From: Patagioenas fasciata
Taxonomy: Eukaryota > Chordata > Aves > Columbiformes > Columbidae
Assembly (NCBI RefSeq): GCF_037038585.1
Contig: NC_092525.1
Location: 17,030,867-17,094,866, forward strand
Direction: 5' to 3'
DNA length: 64,000 nt
Shown: positions 1 through 11,304 of the stretch, piece after piece
Numbering within the stretch: the stretch's first letter is position 1
Layout: each line of letters begins with the position of its first letter
Notes under the pieces: model-generated
The model's database searches: none
Seen by the model: only the letters and a program-made list of their open reading frames with translations
What the model was told of the DNA's origin: nothing
Position numbers and translations under genes: made by a program

Positions 1-78
1 TTAATTAAACCATATAAGAGAGGAAATAAATAACTGATTTTTCAAAAACAGTATTGTGAAGATCTATAGACTAAACAT

Positions 79-486
79 ATGAATATTTTCAGTGTGTCAA
101 AACTATTTGTAAGCCTAGTAGTATTTCCTGAGGAGAAAGTCCTGCTGGCAGAAACCAGGACCATCCTGCAACACCGTCATCTGAAGAGCAATGAACATCT
201 GCAGTCCCGGACGACAGAGCGTGACGGTGTCATTCGGAATGTTTGGGGTGCTCGTCAGAGGAAATCAGAACAATCTTCAAAACATTTTGTGAACAATGCT
301 TCACTAATTTTCTGTCAGGAAAGTGTCTGGGAATTCAGTGATATGTTTGGACGTGTTTCAGATGCCGTAAAATTGTGTCAGCAAATTCAAGCAAGGGAAG
401 CTCTCGTTTTGAATGCAGGATGGACTGAAGAGGGACACTGGGGATCTGTCTGGCTGGAGAGCTACCTGTCCGCCAGCAATAATTAG
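79..486 (+). other. Unassigned 135-codon open frame antisense to LRRC7
   Basis: An ATG-to-stop frame of 135 codons ends ...YLSASNN just before TAG. It lies opposite the LRRC7 transcript and within its intron. I recognise no domain, signal peptide or membrane segment; the product is mixed polar and hydrophobic with several Trp and Cys. The segment looks more GC-balanced and codon-like than the AT-rich flanks, so an old retrocopy or exapted transposon piece is possible. An open frame of this length is still within what chance can give over 64 kb in six frames. I do not assert that it is expressed. Confidence 0.2.
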
Positions 487-590
487 TGCTTAATCTTATA
501 TTTTTGTAGGTAATTTTAGAACATTTTGCATTCGGTTACTATGGATTATTGGTTACAACAATATTGACTGCCAATTTAGTATGATAGTAG

Positions 591-798
591 GAAAAAATTC
601 TTCCCAGAAAGGTCTACTGGGCATTGGAACAGGCTGCCCAGGGCAGTGGTGGAGTCACCATCCCTGGAGGGGTTTAAAAGGCATTTAGACAAGGTTTTCA
701 GAGACATGGGCTAGTGCCAGAGTTGGTTTGGTTATGGTTGGACTTGATGATCCTGAGAGTCTCTTCCAACCAAAACGCTTCTATGATTCTATGATTCT
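591..798 (+). mobile_element. CR1 LINE, 5'-truncated 3' end
   Basis: Contains the CR1 3' block 'gggcattggaacaggctgcc', then cccagggcagtggtggagtc and a ccatccctggaggggttt motif. It ends in cttccaacc and a tandem ctatgattct tail, the CR1 terminal octamer pattern. It is inserted in sense to the plus strand, antisense to LRRC7. No target-site duplication is expected for CR1, and none was seen. Confidence 0.93.
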
Positions 799-2851
799 AA
801 ACATAACAAAATTAGAGCTACGTTAAACACAAAGCACATTTAACTCCTGTTTATGCCAAAGTGCTAAATATTTCCTTTAAAAACTCTTTATATATATTTT
901 TTACAACACAGAACAGATGAAAGAATATGATCCGTTTTTTGATAACATCTTTTAAGTTCCGCTTAACATGGTAATAGTACTGAGCACAAGCTACATAAGA
1001 CAGTTTTACAGTACATTTCACATCTATTTAAAAGCCAAATTACAAGATTAATATTATTTATTTGCCTTCCTTTTGATGTCTTTTCTTACATTGGAACGAC
1101 TGGACAAACTACAAATATAATCAGGTTATCTGATTCATGACACATCTAACAAATTGGCCGATAAGAAAGCAAGCCTTGAAGTATTATATCATAGCAAAGG
1201 CTGCTGACACCACAAAGAGCAGAGAACAAACACACCTACAAATAACGTTTCCCTTGGTTACAAGAACTGCAGAACTTCCACACTTTCAGAATCACACAGT
1301 GGGAAAAGTCTCACTCAGCCACCTCACCAAACTTTGTGCTACTGAACCAGAGGCTGCTGCACTTAGGTACCAAACACCTGCCAAACTTGACAAAATCTGC
1401 CTGTTGAACACCATGTAGCACAGAAAAAAATACGTATTTTTATTAGTAACAATGATACACAATCCCAACCCTGCTCCCACTGAATTCAGTAACAAGTCAT
1501 CTTCAGTGGGATTGGAACTAGTCCAGAAATATAAAAATATTCTATTTGATCAAAATTCCTCTGTTGTAGAATTCTGATTCTTCAATCCTAGCACACACAG
1601 AGCATTTTATTCTGACAAGCACCTTCTAGATATGGAGACTATGCAATTCCTTCTTAAAAGAGACTGATATTCAGGAGGTGGTTAGATATATACTGCAGCA
1701 TGTATGTTATGCAGCCTTTCAGATGATAAAGACCTTAAAGGCTGCAAACCTGCTGTCCTGGACAGGTCTCGTTTTTAAATGCAAATAAACACTTTGGCAG
1801 CAGATTGAAGCTTTATTTTGTTTTTTGAAATTGTAAACGTAACAGCAGAAATAGAAAGTTGGTACAAAAACGTGTATGACACTGCTCTAAAGAACTTTGC
1901 CGCTAACACAAACCCGGCTTTCCTTCAAAAAGGCGAGTGCTGTGGATAAAAACCTGCAGGAATTAGAGAAAACGTCACTATATCCCAGCACAGACAAAGT
2001 GCCTGTGCAGGAGACGGTGAGAAATGTGTGACTGATAGGAAGGGGGCCCTTAAATGAGCTAAATAACATGTGATTCAGTATTAGCAACATTTCATAAATA
2101 CGGTCTATTGCTACCGCTCTAAGTCTCACTTGTGATGGGGACATACAACCCCATCTATAACAATCCCAAATCCATGGAGATTTTTTCATTTCTTTCATTG
2201 CTGTTACAGAAAACAATTAAATAGTCTGAACACAATATCATATTCCTTGCTTTATGCAGTGCAAATTCCTGTACTTAGCATGGGAGGTGTACAGATTTAT
2301 TTTTCGTTTCTTCACTGGTTCCTTTTCAAAATATTATTTAAATGTTGGTCAAATTACAGCAACCTTTTTCGTAAGTAAGTAACACTACCAAACTGACAGT
2401 CCTTCAATATTCTGATGATACAGGTTTCTAAATAGTGTTGTAAACCACCAAATACATTTCAGTTCTGTACAGATCATACGAGGAGACTGTTCTACTGAGG
2501 TTACACTGAGTAGGTTCTCAACACATCAGATTACTTCTTGATCAGGAAAATACTGCCATGTAATCACTGACCAGGGTTATCTCACATGTTGTTTTCCAAT
2601 TTTGTTTACATCTCATATTTTCAAACGTTATAAATTTTGCATATTGAGCTACTGTCAGCCAATGTACCAGTCTCCATCATCTATTATATATTTGCTTTTT
2701 GCTAAAAAACTTTGGCAAAATGTCTTTACACCATGGAAAAAAAAATCACTCTGAAAAAAACCCAACACCATTGCATTGCTAACAAAAAAAATATTTTGCA
2801 CTTTTGGAAATTTCTGGTGAAAGAGACTGTTGTAAATATTCGATCACTTAC

Positions 2852-2908
2852 TTTGGTAGAGTTTTCAAGTGATTTTCTCTTAACTCCAAAATTCGCAATT
2901 TGACAAGT
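2852..2908 (-). CDS. LRRC7: LRRC7 fifth coding exon (LRR 6-7, residues 159-178), last in window
   Basis: This is a 57-nt micro-exon with acceptor TATTTCTAG|ACTTGT and donor CCAAA|GTAAGTG. It completes Arg159 and encodes LVKLRILELRENHLKTLP plus two bases of Lys178. The short length is easily missed by gene finders, but the sequence and phase fit the densin LRR exactly. The expected continuation (a Ser-Met-His-Lys-Leu stretch in densin) is not found on the minus strand between 2851 and 1, so the following intron exceeds 2.8 kb and the gene runs out of the window. Confidence 0.93.
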
Positions 2909-4306
2909 CTAGAAATACGATAGAAAACAATTAGTTCATTCAATGAATTAGTTCATGATTGCAGAAGAACTATTTGAAACTACTTATTTCAACAAAAAAG
3001 AGTCCGTTTAATGCACGTGAGTAAGATGTCCAGTTATCGTGGGGCTGAATACGACACAAACTGAAGAGCTTTGTGTGAGGACACAGCTGCAGATAAGGAC
3101 ACATCTGCCTTTACCTGAACTCCTTCTGCCTCTATTCACATGGCTAAATGTGAATAAATTGAAAATGTGAATAAATGTGAAAAATAATATTCAGCCTAGC
3201 TAAATATTACTGTACCAGAAGATGTAAAGAAAGCATGAAAATGTCCAGAAGAGCAATAAGGGAGATACAGTTCAAGAGTTAGTAAGGAAAAAAAGAGCAA
3301 TGTCTGTGTGTCAGTGTGGGAAGCTTTGGAATCATGACAAGGATTTGTAAATGCAAGATAGTAAATAGAGAATATAGGAGTAGAATAATAATAAAGGAAC
3401 AATGACCACAACTGGAACTAGCGCCATTTCTTTTAGACAAACTTTGTATTTGTAAAAGAAAAAAAAGTTAGTGCTTTCTGCTAAAAGATTTAGAATATGA
3501 GAAAAAGAACTAGCAAGGCTTGAGAAAGCAGAATGAATATGAACACTACACATTGATACATTGCAGGGTATTTTCTATATGTATTTCTCCTTGGCATTTG
3601 AACATAACGTCTGATTCCAAACTGCAGAATCAAGCTGTCTTAGGATTTATTCTGATACCCCAAATGCTCATCAAATGCAAACAATGACAATTTTTCTTCA
3701 TTTTTCTTCAAACAGGATTTTCTGTAAGGTGTTCAGGGAAGCCCCACTCAGCTCTGCTCACTGACAGGCCCAGGAGCAACGCTGATAGAGCAGCACGCTT
3801 CATTTCTCAGTGCCCCAGCATACTAATGGCATTGCCACACCGACCATGTCACCTCAGGATTCATTTTGCAGTGCTGAGTCGACGTTCCTAGCTGAACAAT
3901 AAAACACACCTACGGGTGGTTGGATGAACCAGGAAAAAGCCAATACCAGATGAATTCTGTAATAGCATTATATATTTCCTCTGTTAATCCTTTGCCTTCT
4001 GAGATGTTTGGGCAATGGGACAATCTGAGGGCAGAATGGGCAAGTGTCCCCTCACCCGTGTAAATGGAGTAAGTATGCTGTTTCTGCCAGAGCTGCACAG
4101 GTGAGGATCCATGGGTCTCTGCTGCCCTCAAAATGGGCACAGCAAACTGTGTTAACTTGGATTTCCCCCTCCTGCCTTGTCCTCATCTAACACTTTTGGG
4201 CTCAGTTTCTGCTGCATTTCTTTTTACTCTCATTCTACACCCATTCTGCTCTGCTGTCATTTGAAATTTTTCTCTTGGTCTTGCTTCCACATTTTTCCTT
4301 TGCTCA

Positions 4307-4323
4307 TTTCTTTCTTTCTTTCT
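4307..4323. repeat. (CTTT)n microsatellite
   Basis: About four tandem tttc units, followed by a wider pyrimidine-rich stretch up to about 4348. On the LRRC7 strand this is an AAAG run in the intron. Confidence 0.85.
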
Positions 4324-4610
4324 AACGCTTTTTCTTTCTCTTCATTTTTCAATAGGCACAGACTGCAGTGTTATTTTCTGCCCTTGCCACAATTTAATAA
4401 CATATTTGATCGAGGATATGCCTCTTCTTCAATTTCCACTCCTTACCTTTTCCCTAAACCACCAAACTGCACCAGTTCAGCATAAAATTCTTGCTGACAT
4501 AACATCCTCTCCAACAACAATCATTCATCAAAATAAGGCTGGGAAGCCAGTTTGTTTTTTTTTTATTTTGGTGGGGGTAGTGTGTTATTTTATTAGTGTT
4601 TGTTGAGTTT

Positions 4611-4647
4611 TTGGTTGGTTGGTTGGTTTGGTTTTGCTTTGCTTTGT
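4611..4647. repeat. (TTGG)n microsatellite grading into TTTGC
   Basis: ttggttggttggttggtttg followed by gttttgctttgctttgtt. It sits about 85 bp from the donor of the 4733-4822 exon, inside the intron. Confidence 0.85.
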
Positions 4648-4732
4648 TAAAAAGAATACAGCTTCAAAATGGTCCACTAAAATCTAAACTGGGTTGATAT
4701 GAAAGAGCGAGGTGCTGTGATGACTAACTTAC

Positions 4733-4822
4733 CTTCCAAAGTTGGCTGGGAGAAACTCCAAAAAGGCATCATTGAGATAGAGCTGGGTCAAATTTAGCAG
4801 TTGTGTGAAGCCATCTGGCAGC
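4733..4822 (-). CDS. LRRC7: LRRC7 fourth coding exon (LRR 5-6, residues 129-159)
   Basis: This exon is 90 nt with acceptor GGTTTTTTAG|GCTGCC and a strong donor GGAAG|GTAAGT. After completing Lys129 it encodes [18 protein letters not shown] followed by [11 protein letters not shown] and two bases of Arg159. The repeat carries the LAP-typical [22 protein letters not shown] segment, nearly invariant between densin and Erbin. The segment alone therefore identifies the subfamily, while the first exon decides between paralogues. No in-frame stop is seen. Confidence 0.95.
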
Positions 4823-5347
4823 CTAAAAAACCAGTTAAAACCTTAATGCTCACACCAAAGTTGCTATGGAAATAATAAGAATGTATATTTAGAAAGAGAA
4901 AAATGACATTCTCGCCTTCTTTTTCTCCCCAAATTCTCAAGAACTTACTCGTTACAGACAACACTTTTACCTGTTTGCTTCTTTTCCATGTTGCTATAAC
5001 CACATAAAGTTCAAATGCCTGGCACATTCAAGCTACGTCAGCCTTTTTTCCCTTCCTAGATGAGGTTTTAAGCCAAAGGTGTTTTCTTTCTTTCTTCCTT
5101 TCTCTCTCTCATTTTATAAATCATGCAATTACACCACATATTCTTTGTTATGATTATTGCAAGTTTTTGGAAGGAATAAGGGTTGTCAAAGTCCCAACCA
5201 AGAGATTATGGTATGAGAGGATGCTGCACAGTTTTACTTCCCAAATACACAAAGCAAATGAACCTGACTCAAGGCCTGGACATTTTACTTCACTTAGTGT
5301 AAATTTTCTGCCCTTGTCGTACACAAACACAAGCTACTGATACTTAC
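4823..5347 (-). other. LRRC7 intron between the third and fourth coding exons
   Basis: A 525-bp intron from GTAAGTA at 5347 to TTTTTTAG at 4823. It holds a pyrimidine microsatellite (5082-5111) and nothing else I recognise. Confidence 0.88.
5082..5111. repeat. TTTC/TC pyrimidine microsatellite
   Basis: Run of ttttctttctttcttccttt followed by ctctctctc. Simple sequence inside an LRRC7 intron. Confidence 0.8.
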
Positions 5348-5426
5348 TTAGAGACTGGATTGACACTGGCTTCAATGATTGTTAAACACTTACAACATTT
5401 AATATTTTCTGGAAAATCTTGAATTC
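5348..5426 (-). CDS. LRRC7: LRRC7 third coding exon (LRR 4-5, residues 103-129)
   Basis: This is a short exon of 79 nt with acceptor TTTTTCTAG|GAATTC and donor TCTAA|GTAAGTA. Joined to the preceding G it reads [14 protein letters not shown] followed by [12 protein letters not shown] and the first two bases of Lys129. It covers the end of the fourth LRR and most of the fifth. The family's characteristic EASVNP segment is present. Conservative differences from my memory of mammalian densin (Ile for Val, Asp for Glu, Val for Ile) are expected for a distant vertebrate. The splice phase is 2 on exit and is satisfied by the single leading G of the next exon. Confidence 0.94.
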
Positions 5427-6312
5427 CTAGAAAAATATTGAAACAATTATTATACACACGTAAAAAAACTTTTTATCTTGTTTTGTTCATAAATGAGTTC
5501 ATTTGGCATTTTTAGATCAGAGTTATAACAGGAAGAATAAGTATATTTTAGTATTATAGTGTAAAAGATAATTAAGCACTAAATAAATACACCAAAAAAG
5601 ATAATAGGCTTTGTTCTAAAACTGTGATGCTAATGCCTGATTTATATAATCTTCCGGAGTTGACCAGTAACACAATTTATACTGATATTTGTGCTTTTCA
5701 TTTCTTTCTGACTTGCTTGTCTTTTTCTCCTTTGCCTCCCTCTCTCTCCAAAACACTCATCTGATCCCGAGAGTCTCTCAGCCTGGACTAATGTTACAAA
5801 ATTTCCAAGAGTGCCTAAGCCTCATTTTCCAAACAAAAGCACTTAAGTGCAGACATGCAAAGGTTCTGAGGCACATAAATATGGAAACGCGTAATATGGA
5901 AATGCACATCAGTATATCAGTCACTGGCTCCATAAATCCTGGTAGTTGTTCACCTGCAGCCTTATGTGCTTAAACACATCACACGAGAGCCTAGTGAGTG
6001 CTAAGCCACTCTGGAAAGCAGAATGGTTCACACTGCACTGACAAATGGGATCCCCCTCCTATTCCTGATGTTTATCACTCACAAGTCATTGCAGGATACT
6101 ATGCTAGATATCTATATATACTATGATAGATATCTATGATATACTATGTAGATATCAACCCAGACTTCTCAAAAGTGTCAGACAGGAAAACAATATACAA
6201 CCTAGAAAAAGATTTCTAGAGCACAAGTTTGTCAGTCATTAGGAATGAAAACTCCATCATTATTCACATTCATTACAATTCTTTAAAACACTTGATACTT
6301 TTGATCTCTTAC
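5427..6312 (-). other. LRRC7 intron between the second and third coding exons
   Basis: An 886-bp intron from GTAAGAG at 6312 to TTTCTAG at 5427. Its only visible structure is the AT-rich tandem palindromic block at 6098-6158. No gene is seen. Confidence 0.87.
6098..6158. repeat. Three tandem copies of a 22-23 bp AT-rich palindromic unit
   Basis: The word ACTATG(n)TAGATATCTA(n) occurs at 6098-6119, 6120-6142 and, shortened, 6143-6158. Each unit contains the palindrome agatatct or gatatc, so the block can fold or cruciform. It is about 155 bp inside the intron from the donor of the 6313-6430 exon. Confidence 0.8.
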
Positions 6313-6430
6313 CATTTTTACTGATATCGAGTTCTTTGAGATTAACTAAGCTGGCAATGGTGGTGGGCAGGCTGGAGAGGTCGTTGTCCGGAATACTCAG
6401 TTTGCGTAAAGCTTGACAGTTGAACAGTTG
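6313..6430 (-). CDS. LRRC7: LRRC7 second coding exon (LRR 2-4, residues 64-103)
   Basis: This exon is 118 nt, bounded by acceptor TGTTGCAG|CAACTG and donor AAAAATG|GTAAGAG. It encodes 39 residues plus the first base of Gly103, starting [18 protein letters not shown] and ending LKELDISKN. It completes the second LRR, supplies all of the third (consensus L-x-x-L-x-I-x-x-N-x-L) and starts the fourth. It enters in phase 0 from the upstream exon and leaves after one base, matching the next exon's leading GA. Length, phase and sequence agree with the densin/Erbin family. It is clean, with no stop or frameshift. Confidence 0.95.
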
Positions 6431-9400
6431 CTGCAACACGAAAAGATTCTTTATAGGGTTTACAGGAAAAAGATCAGTTTGGGTTCATTATTGATACACA
6501 GAAGCAACAACTACCACAAAATTACATTTGCTACATAAGAATTTCCACTGCAAAACCAAATCCTCCTTTCAACCTGAAGTAATCAATACATCACATTGAA
6601 AGCACCTATTTAACATAGCTGTTCTCTTCAAGAAACTTCACTATCTCATCCAACACCTTGCACATGTAAGAATTAATAAAACCACCATACAGACAGCAGC
6701 CATGAAAAGTCATTTCACATGTAGGAGCACTGTCCTGCACAGTCAGAGCTGCTGTATACAAAGAACAAGCAGGTTTATTTCTTAGCCAGAGTAGCTTAGA
6801 CCTTCTTCAAGCCCAGTGTAGGTATAAAGTCTATGTACTCATTTCTAGGCTATTTGAAAATGCATAATAATTCCATTCCCTATATTATACACTCAGAAAA
6901 TTGTCTGGAGAGCAGAAAATTAACACAAAATGGTGTACAAACACCAACCTGGCACTTCACTGCAAGGAAAGTTTAGATAATTTTGAAACTGGATTTTTCT
7001 GCGGTAACTCAGAATCCTTCAGAGAAATCCTGCTTCTTCTTCAAGATAATCTCTCCTCAGAAGCCTGAGAGGGAATCAGGTGAATAAAACTGCTCAGACT
7101 GAGGAGCACAACACACCATCAATTGGCACCAGGTATGAAAGAGCCTTTTTACTGAGAGACACTTCTCAAAATGCCTTCGTATTGACAGTTCTCTCAGGTT
7201 TCCCATGAGACGCACCCAGTACTACAGCCCAGTAACTGAACCATTTCCATACTGGGGCCTGCCCTTCCCAGCATAGATCAGCCAGAAGAATTTCTGTACA
7301 CCCAAGAACCCGAACTGGGACACACATTTCTGCTTGCAGACAATGGTAATAAAGGGAAATCTCTCTGGAGAGCATGAGGAATCCCTTTGCAATGCATCTG
7401 AGAGCACCTGCTTTTTTAATGGAAGCTCATCAATTTGGACGAGAGTGGGAATGATGAAATTACAGGCGCTGGGGTTTGCTCTGGACATTTTCAGCGCTGT
7501 ACTGAGAACAGCTGTAGACATGAGGAATGTTCAGCACAGGGACCCTGCAGAAATCTGGTGCACATACAAACCATTCCAATGCTATTATACCTGCAACATG
7601 GAATTCCCAGAGCATGTTCCCAGAGAGAATTCTTTTATTAAAAGCCAAGGAAGGCTTGGAACCTAAAGTGTGGACAATATCTGAACAGATATGAGGCTTT
7701 TGAATAGGTGAGTGAAGGAGTGTAATAAAAAATATTCCCTTGGGAGTAATTTTATGATGTACTGTTGTCTCAGAATACGAGAGCGTGAATACAGGTATGT
7801 AGGCCCAAAATTGCCCTTTTTTTTTTTTTTTCACCCATTGGATTTTCAAAAGGTGTCTTTCTCCATTTCTAGTGCTTTCTGGCCTTGCCATCACAATGTG
7901 GATGTAATTGTCAGACTGTATGTCCAAATAATACTTTTATTGCTTTCAGAGTGGAAGCCAAGTGGTGCTAATAGTGCTGGGATGGGAGTTACAACAATGG
8001 GCATTATTCTGCATATCTGCAGCTCTTGACTCCACAGCAATAGCTGCTGGCTCCCAGGGCCACAAGAGAACAATACGAAATTTCTGCTTTTCACTTTGCA
8101 CAGAAATAACTGTGGAATAGATTGGGCAATATATCGGGGGAATGTGAAGTCAGAATCACAAAGGAATAACACATTTTAGCTTTGCAGAACAGAAACACAA
8201 TTTCTTATTGGCAGATGTAGAAAAAGTATTCAATGCCTTCAATGGAGGCTAACTTACGCAGCAAATGCAACACAAGAGAAAATATAGTTAATTTATAACA
8301 GCTCCCCATCTACGTGAGCTGTACGTCAGTGATCACCTCAGTACCATTCAGGTTTCCGTTGTTTTGCTTGTTCTCAGGGAGACAATTGAGCATTAACTGT
8401 AGCTCTAATTTCAGGGGCACATTTAGCATTTCTGGCGTCTAATTTACCAACACGGGAGATGGCGAAACACACTGGTGGCTATTTCTAGAATTGGTTGTTA
8501 GAGACAGATGAATTCTTCCTAAGTCATTAACAAGTAAACTAATTTTGTCCGCCACAAATTAGTCCAGATTTTGCTTTATATTTATAAGGGAAAGCTGCTG
8601 GGGAGAATTTTTATCTCATTCATGTTTTTCTGGATACTCATTGCCAGTGACTCGGCCTTCATTAAAATCAATATTCTTTTTAATTAGTCACTGATTCATT
8701 TGACTCATACAAATAGGGACAGACTTGCAGCAGCAGCAGCTCACAATAATGAAGTCAAAGGCAAATAAAATAAAAGACTTGGCTAGATTGAGGGGAAAAT
8801 AGAAAATAAGAATTATACAACAATCCTATACATCCTTAAAAGAAAATTATCATAAATTAGGAACTAGAAATCCATTTCAATGAAGATAGCAAAGAAAAAA
8901 AGTGTATATATGATGCATAAAATGTAAGGTAAAATAAATTTAAAAAAAAGACTGAATAAGTTTAATACATCAGTTGCATGTAAAGTAATTTATTGGTTTC
9001 TAGTGTGTCATCTATCTAGGTAGATAAGGACTTAACAGAGATTTTACACGTGCTTTTTTCATCAGATTTTTAAACATGATAAAGCATTCTGATGAGAGAC
9101 TGTTTCCAAAGAATATTGCAACTTCAGAGGCACATAAACCTTGGTAAATAATAGAAAACCGACAAAACAAATGGTCTCTGGAAGAAGTTATTTGAATTCA
9201 CGCTTACAGAGAGAGCAAAGTTCTCCCTGTGGTAGATCATAACGTGTAATGCAAAAGTTAATTTTAATTAATATGGTGCCATTTTAAGACAAAAAAATGG
9301 CATTTTCGCTCCTACAAAATTAATTAAATAGTTCAGACACATGCAGCAAAAAAATATTGGAAGCAGAAAATCCAATAAGGGAATTACTTAAATTGTTTAA

Positions 9401-11101
9401 TTTATGGTCATGATTAATAAAAGCTTAAGACAAAAAAATTATGAATGGTATAAAGAAAGTAAATTAACACTCCCATCAATCTTCTGTTATACAAGGCCAA
9501 GGCTACATTAAGCGATGCATTTACCAAACTTAAGACCAATTGAAAAGGTTTATTCAATATATCGTCTTTGCTTCGAAGTATTATTCATAACAAAAATGAG
9601 AAAAAAGAGGTGCAAAAAATAGAGGGCTACACACTTAAATTTCTCCAAGGTGTGTGTTTTTCTCCAAGGCGAGTTTCACAAATAACAAATACAAAGCAGG
9701 TGACAACACAACACAGAGCAGAGATTCACTGCACCCCCCGTTCAGTTCTGACCCTCTCAGCTGGCACCTCCATCCCAGTCTCACCAGTTTGGACCCCTCA
9801 CCTTTGGCCCTCAGTTTTTCCATATAGAATTATGGAATATCTCTCGTTTGATGCCCTAATATATTTGTCTTCCATTGTACACTGCAATTTAGCAATGCAC
9901 ACTTTCAAGAGACCCCAAACAAATATTCCAAAAATCCCTCGCTACACGAAACACTTTTTTATATCCTTCAGTAGCGTGATGAAAATGTCCAAGGTTAACC
10001 ATGTATTATCATTTAAAGAGAAGCAGTCCTGAAGGTGTTCATTAGCAGTAAAATGGCCTTGGCTACAATCCATGTCATATTTATGGGGACAGCAAACATC
10101 TCAGGTTCTCGCTGTCCCTTCCAGGAGCAGAGATAAGGCAGCTCTCCAGTCTCCTGCCACTGAACAGATTGTAGCCACCCTGTCTCACCGTCCGTAAAGA
10201 ATTTCTTGATGGAGTGAGCAATCCGAAGCAATGAACCATCACATCCGAATAAAGGAGCTCCATGTAATGGAAAAAGTACGTTTTCTACATTTGTAAATAG
10301 AAATTATATGAAGCCTCTATGCAGTGTAGGAAAGAAATATGTTGAGAGATGATGAAGAATGGATTACAGTGGAACAATGTTTAATTAAAGACTTGTAAGC
10401 ATCTTTCATTATTGTTGAGAAAAATTCAATTAAGGAATGGCTTACATTACTTCACGCTTCATTATGCAGCCAGCACCTACCCTTAATTGGTTTTTCCACT
10501 ACCTTGCCCTCTTTTGTTTCCAGAACACTTAAGTTACAGTAGCTTTTCATTCCTCATAGTAAACATTAATCAACAGAAGAACAGATTTAAAGATTCCATG
10601 AAGGAAGTTTTACACAGGAGGGATAACTTAAGTAATTTCATTGCAGGACCTCATTTGCAATTATAAAAATATTAGTCACATAGCACTGGTGTTCTTCTCA
10701 CGGGGATAAACAGCTGACAAAGAGCTCGTTTTAACCACAGGGCTACAGAGGATCCCAACGGGAGACCAGCTACCTCATATATTAGTGTATTCCTGGTCAA
10801 GGTATCCAATGCCACATTAATTACTTGATGCGCAAGAACTACTTCTTTTGAACAACTGTTTATTTCCCAATTTAAGCCTTCATTGGCTGCCCCTTCTCCT
10901 CCCCTCACAGCAAGAACGTGTCTCACTGGGTTGGGCTCTTCAGAGAGGGCAGGAAGAAAGATTTGGAAAACTGTAATTGAATTTCTAGAGTTAATAGCCA
11001 TGACCTCCCACAGCAAGCCCTATTTCAGAGCTGAAGCACATGCTGAATACAGGTTTAAGGACATGAGTTTGACACGTGTATCACAGCAGAACACCGATTA
11101 C
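6431..11101 (-). other. LRRC7 intron between the first and second coding exons
   Basis: A 4.67-kb intron from GTAATC at 11101 to GTGTTGCAG at 6431. It has a T15 tract at 7817-7831 and a strongly AT-rich block around 8600-9450 with many TAATTA-like words. Open frames at 7334-8172 and 9568-10032 overlap on both strands, match nothing I know and look like chance. No interspersed repeat is recognised. Confidence 0.82.
7817..7831. repeat. T15 homopolymer
   Basis: Fifteen consecutive T, in the intron between the first and second LRRC7 coding exons; reads as poly-A on the transcribed strand. Confidence 0.9.
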
Positions 11102-11304
11102 CTTGGGTAGCTCCTCAATTTGATTGGCATCTAGGTAAAGTTCCTCTAACGTCCGCTCAAAGTTAAAAACCTCCTTTGGCACCTGCTGTAGGCCACAGTG
11201 AGAGTAATCCAACACCGAGACAATTTCTTCTTCGCCACGAAAACACCGGCAGGGCACCAGGCGGCCGATAATTTTCCTTTTGGTTGTCATCTCCAAGCAG
11301 CATA
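11102..11304 (-). CDS. LRRC7: LRRC7 first coding exon (start codon, residues 1-63)
   Basis: The ATG is at 11290-11288 in a fair context (G at -3, A at +4), and coding runs 63 codons to 11102. The donor reads CCCAAG|GTAATC. The protein begins [16 protein letters not shown]. Cys14 and Cys16 match the pair reported as palmitoylated in the paralogue Erbin, so membrane anchoring is inferred. Residues about 24-46 form the first LRR, and residues 47-63 begin the second ([17 protein letters not shown]). The exon start at 11304 is set by a pyrimidine-rich acceptor, CCCCTTTTCCTGCAG, leaving 14 nt before the ATG. The frame stays open upstream of the ATG through and beyond those 14 nt (VCCLE-like), so an upstream coding exon is possible; the ATG is chosen because it matches the known LAP-family start. 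The last codon is complete (phase 0). Confidence 0.95.

Larger units (their letters stand above)
1..2851 (-). other. LRRC7 intron after the fifth coding exon (incomplete)
   Basis: AT-rich intronic sequence beginning with GTAAGTG at 2851 and continuing off the left edge. It holds one plus-strand CR1 tail (591-798) and an open frame of unknown status (79-486). No further LRRC7 exon is recognisable on the minus strand, and the remainder shows no gene or structured repeat I can support. Confidence 0.8.
2909..4732 (-). other. LRRC7 intron between the fourth and fifth coding exons
   Basis: About 1.8 kb of AT-rich intron from GTAAGT at 4732 to TTTCTAG at 2909. It contains a CTTT microsatellite (4307-4323), a TTGG microsatellite (4611-4647) and a small imperfect duplication of an aatgtgaataaat-like word at about 3146-3180. 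No gene or interspersed repeat is recognised. Confidence 0.85.
2852..11304 (-). other. LRRC7: LRRC7 (densin-180) partial gene model, five exons, N-terminal part
   Basis: This is the joined model of five minus-strand exons: 11304-11102 (coding from 11290), 6430-6313, 5426-5348, 4822-4733 and 2908-2852. Intron phases agree at every junction (0, 1, 2, 2, then 2 on leaving), giving an uninterrupted frame of about 178 residues. LRRC7/densin is a LAP-family scaffold (N-terminal leucine-rich repeats, C-terminal PDZ) of neuronal postsynaptic densities, known to bind CaMKII and alpha-actinin. Only the N-terminal cap and about the first seven LRRs are here; the full protein is around 1500 residues, so the rest, including the PDZ domain, lies beyond base 1. 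The paralogue ERBIN is the main alternative. It is disfavoured because residues 4-10 read KRKIIGR and residues 41-47 read VFNFERT, which match densin as I recall it. Identification is from memory of the family, not from a search. Confidence 0.93.

Noticed and set aside
2852..11304. ERBIN (ERBB2IP) as the identity of the LRR gene
   Set aside because: The LAP-family exons fit both paralogues, but KRKIIGR at residues 4-10 and VFNFERT at 41-47 match densin rather than Erbin as I recall them.
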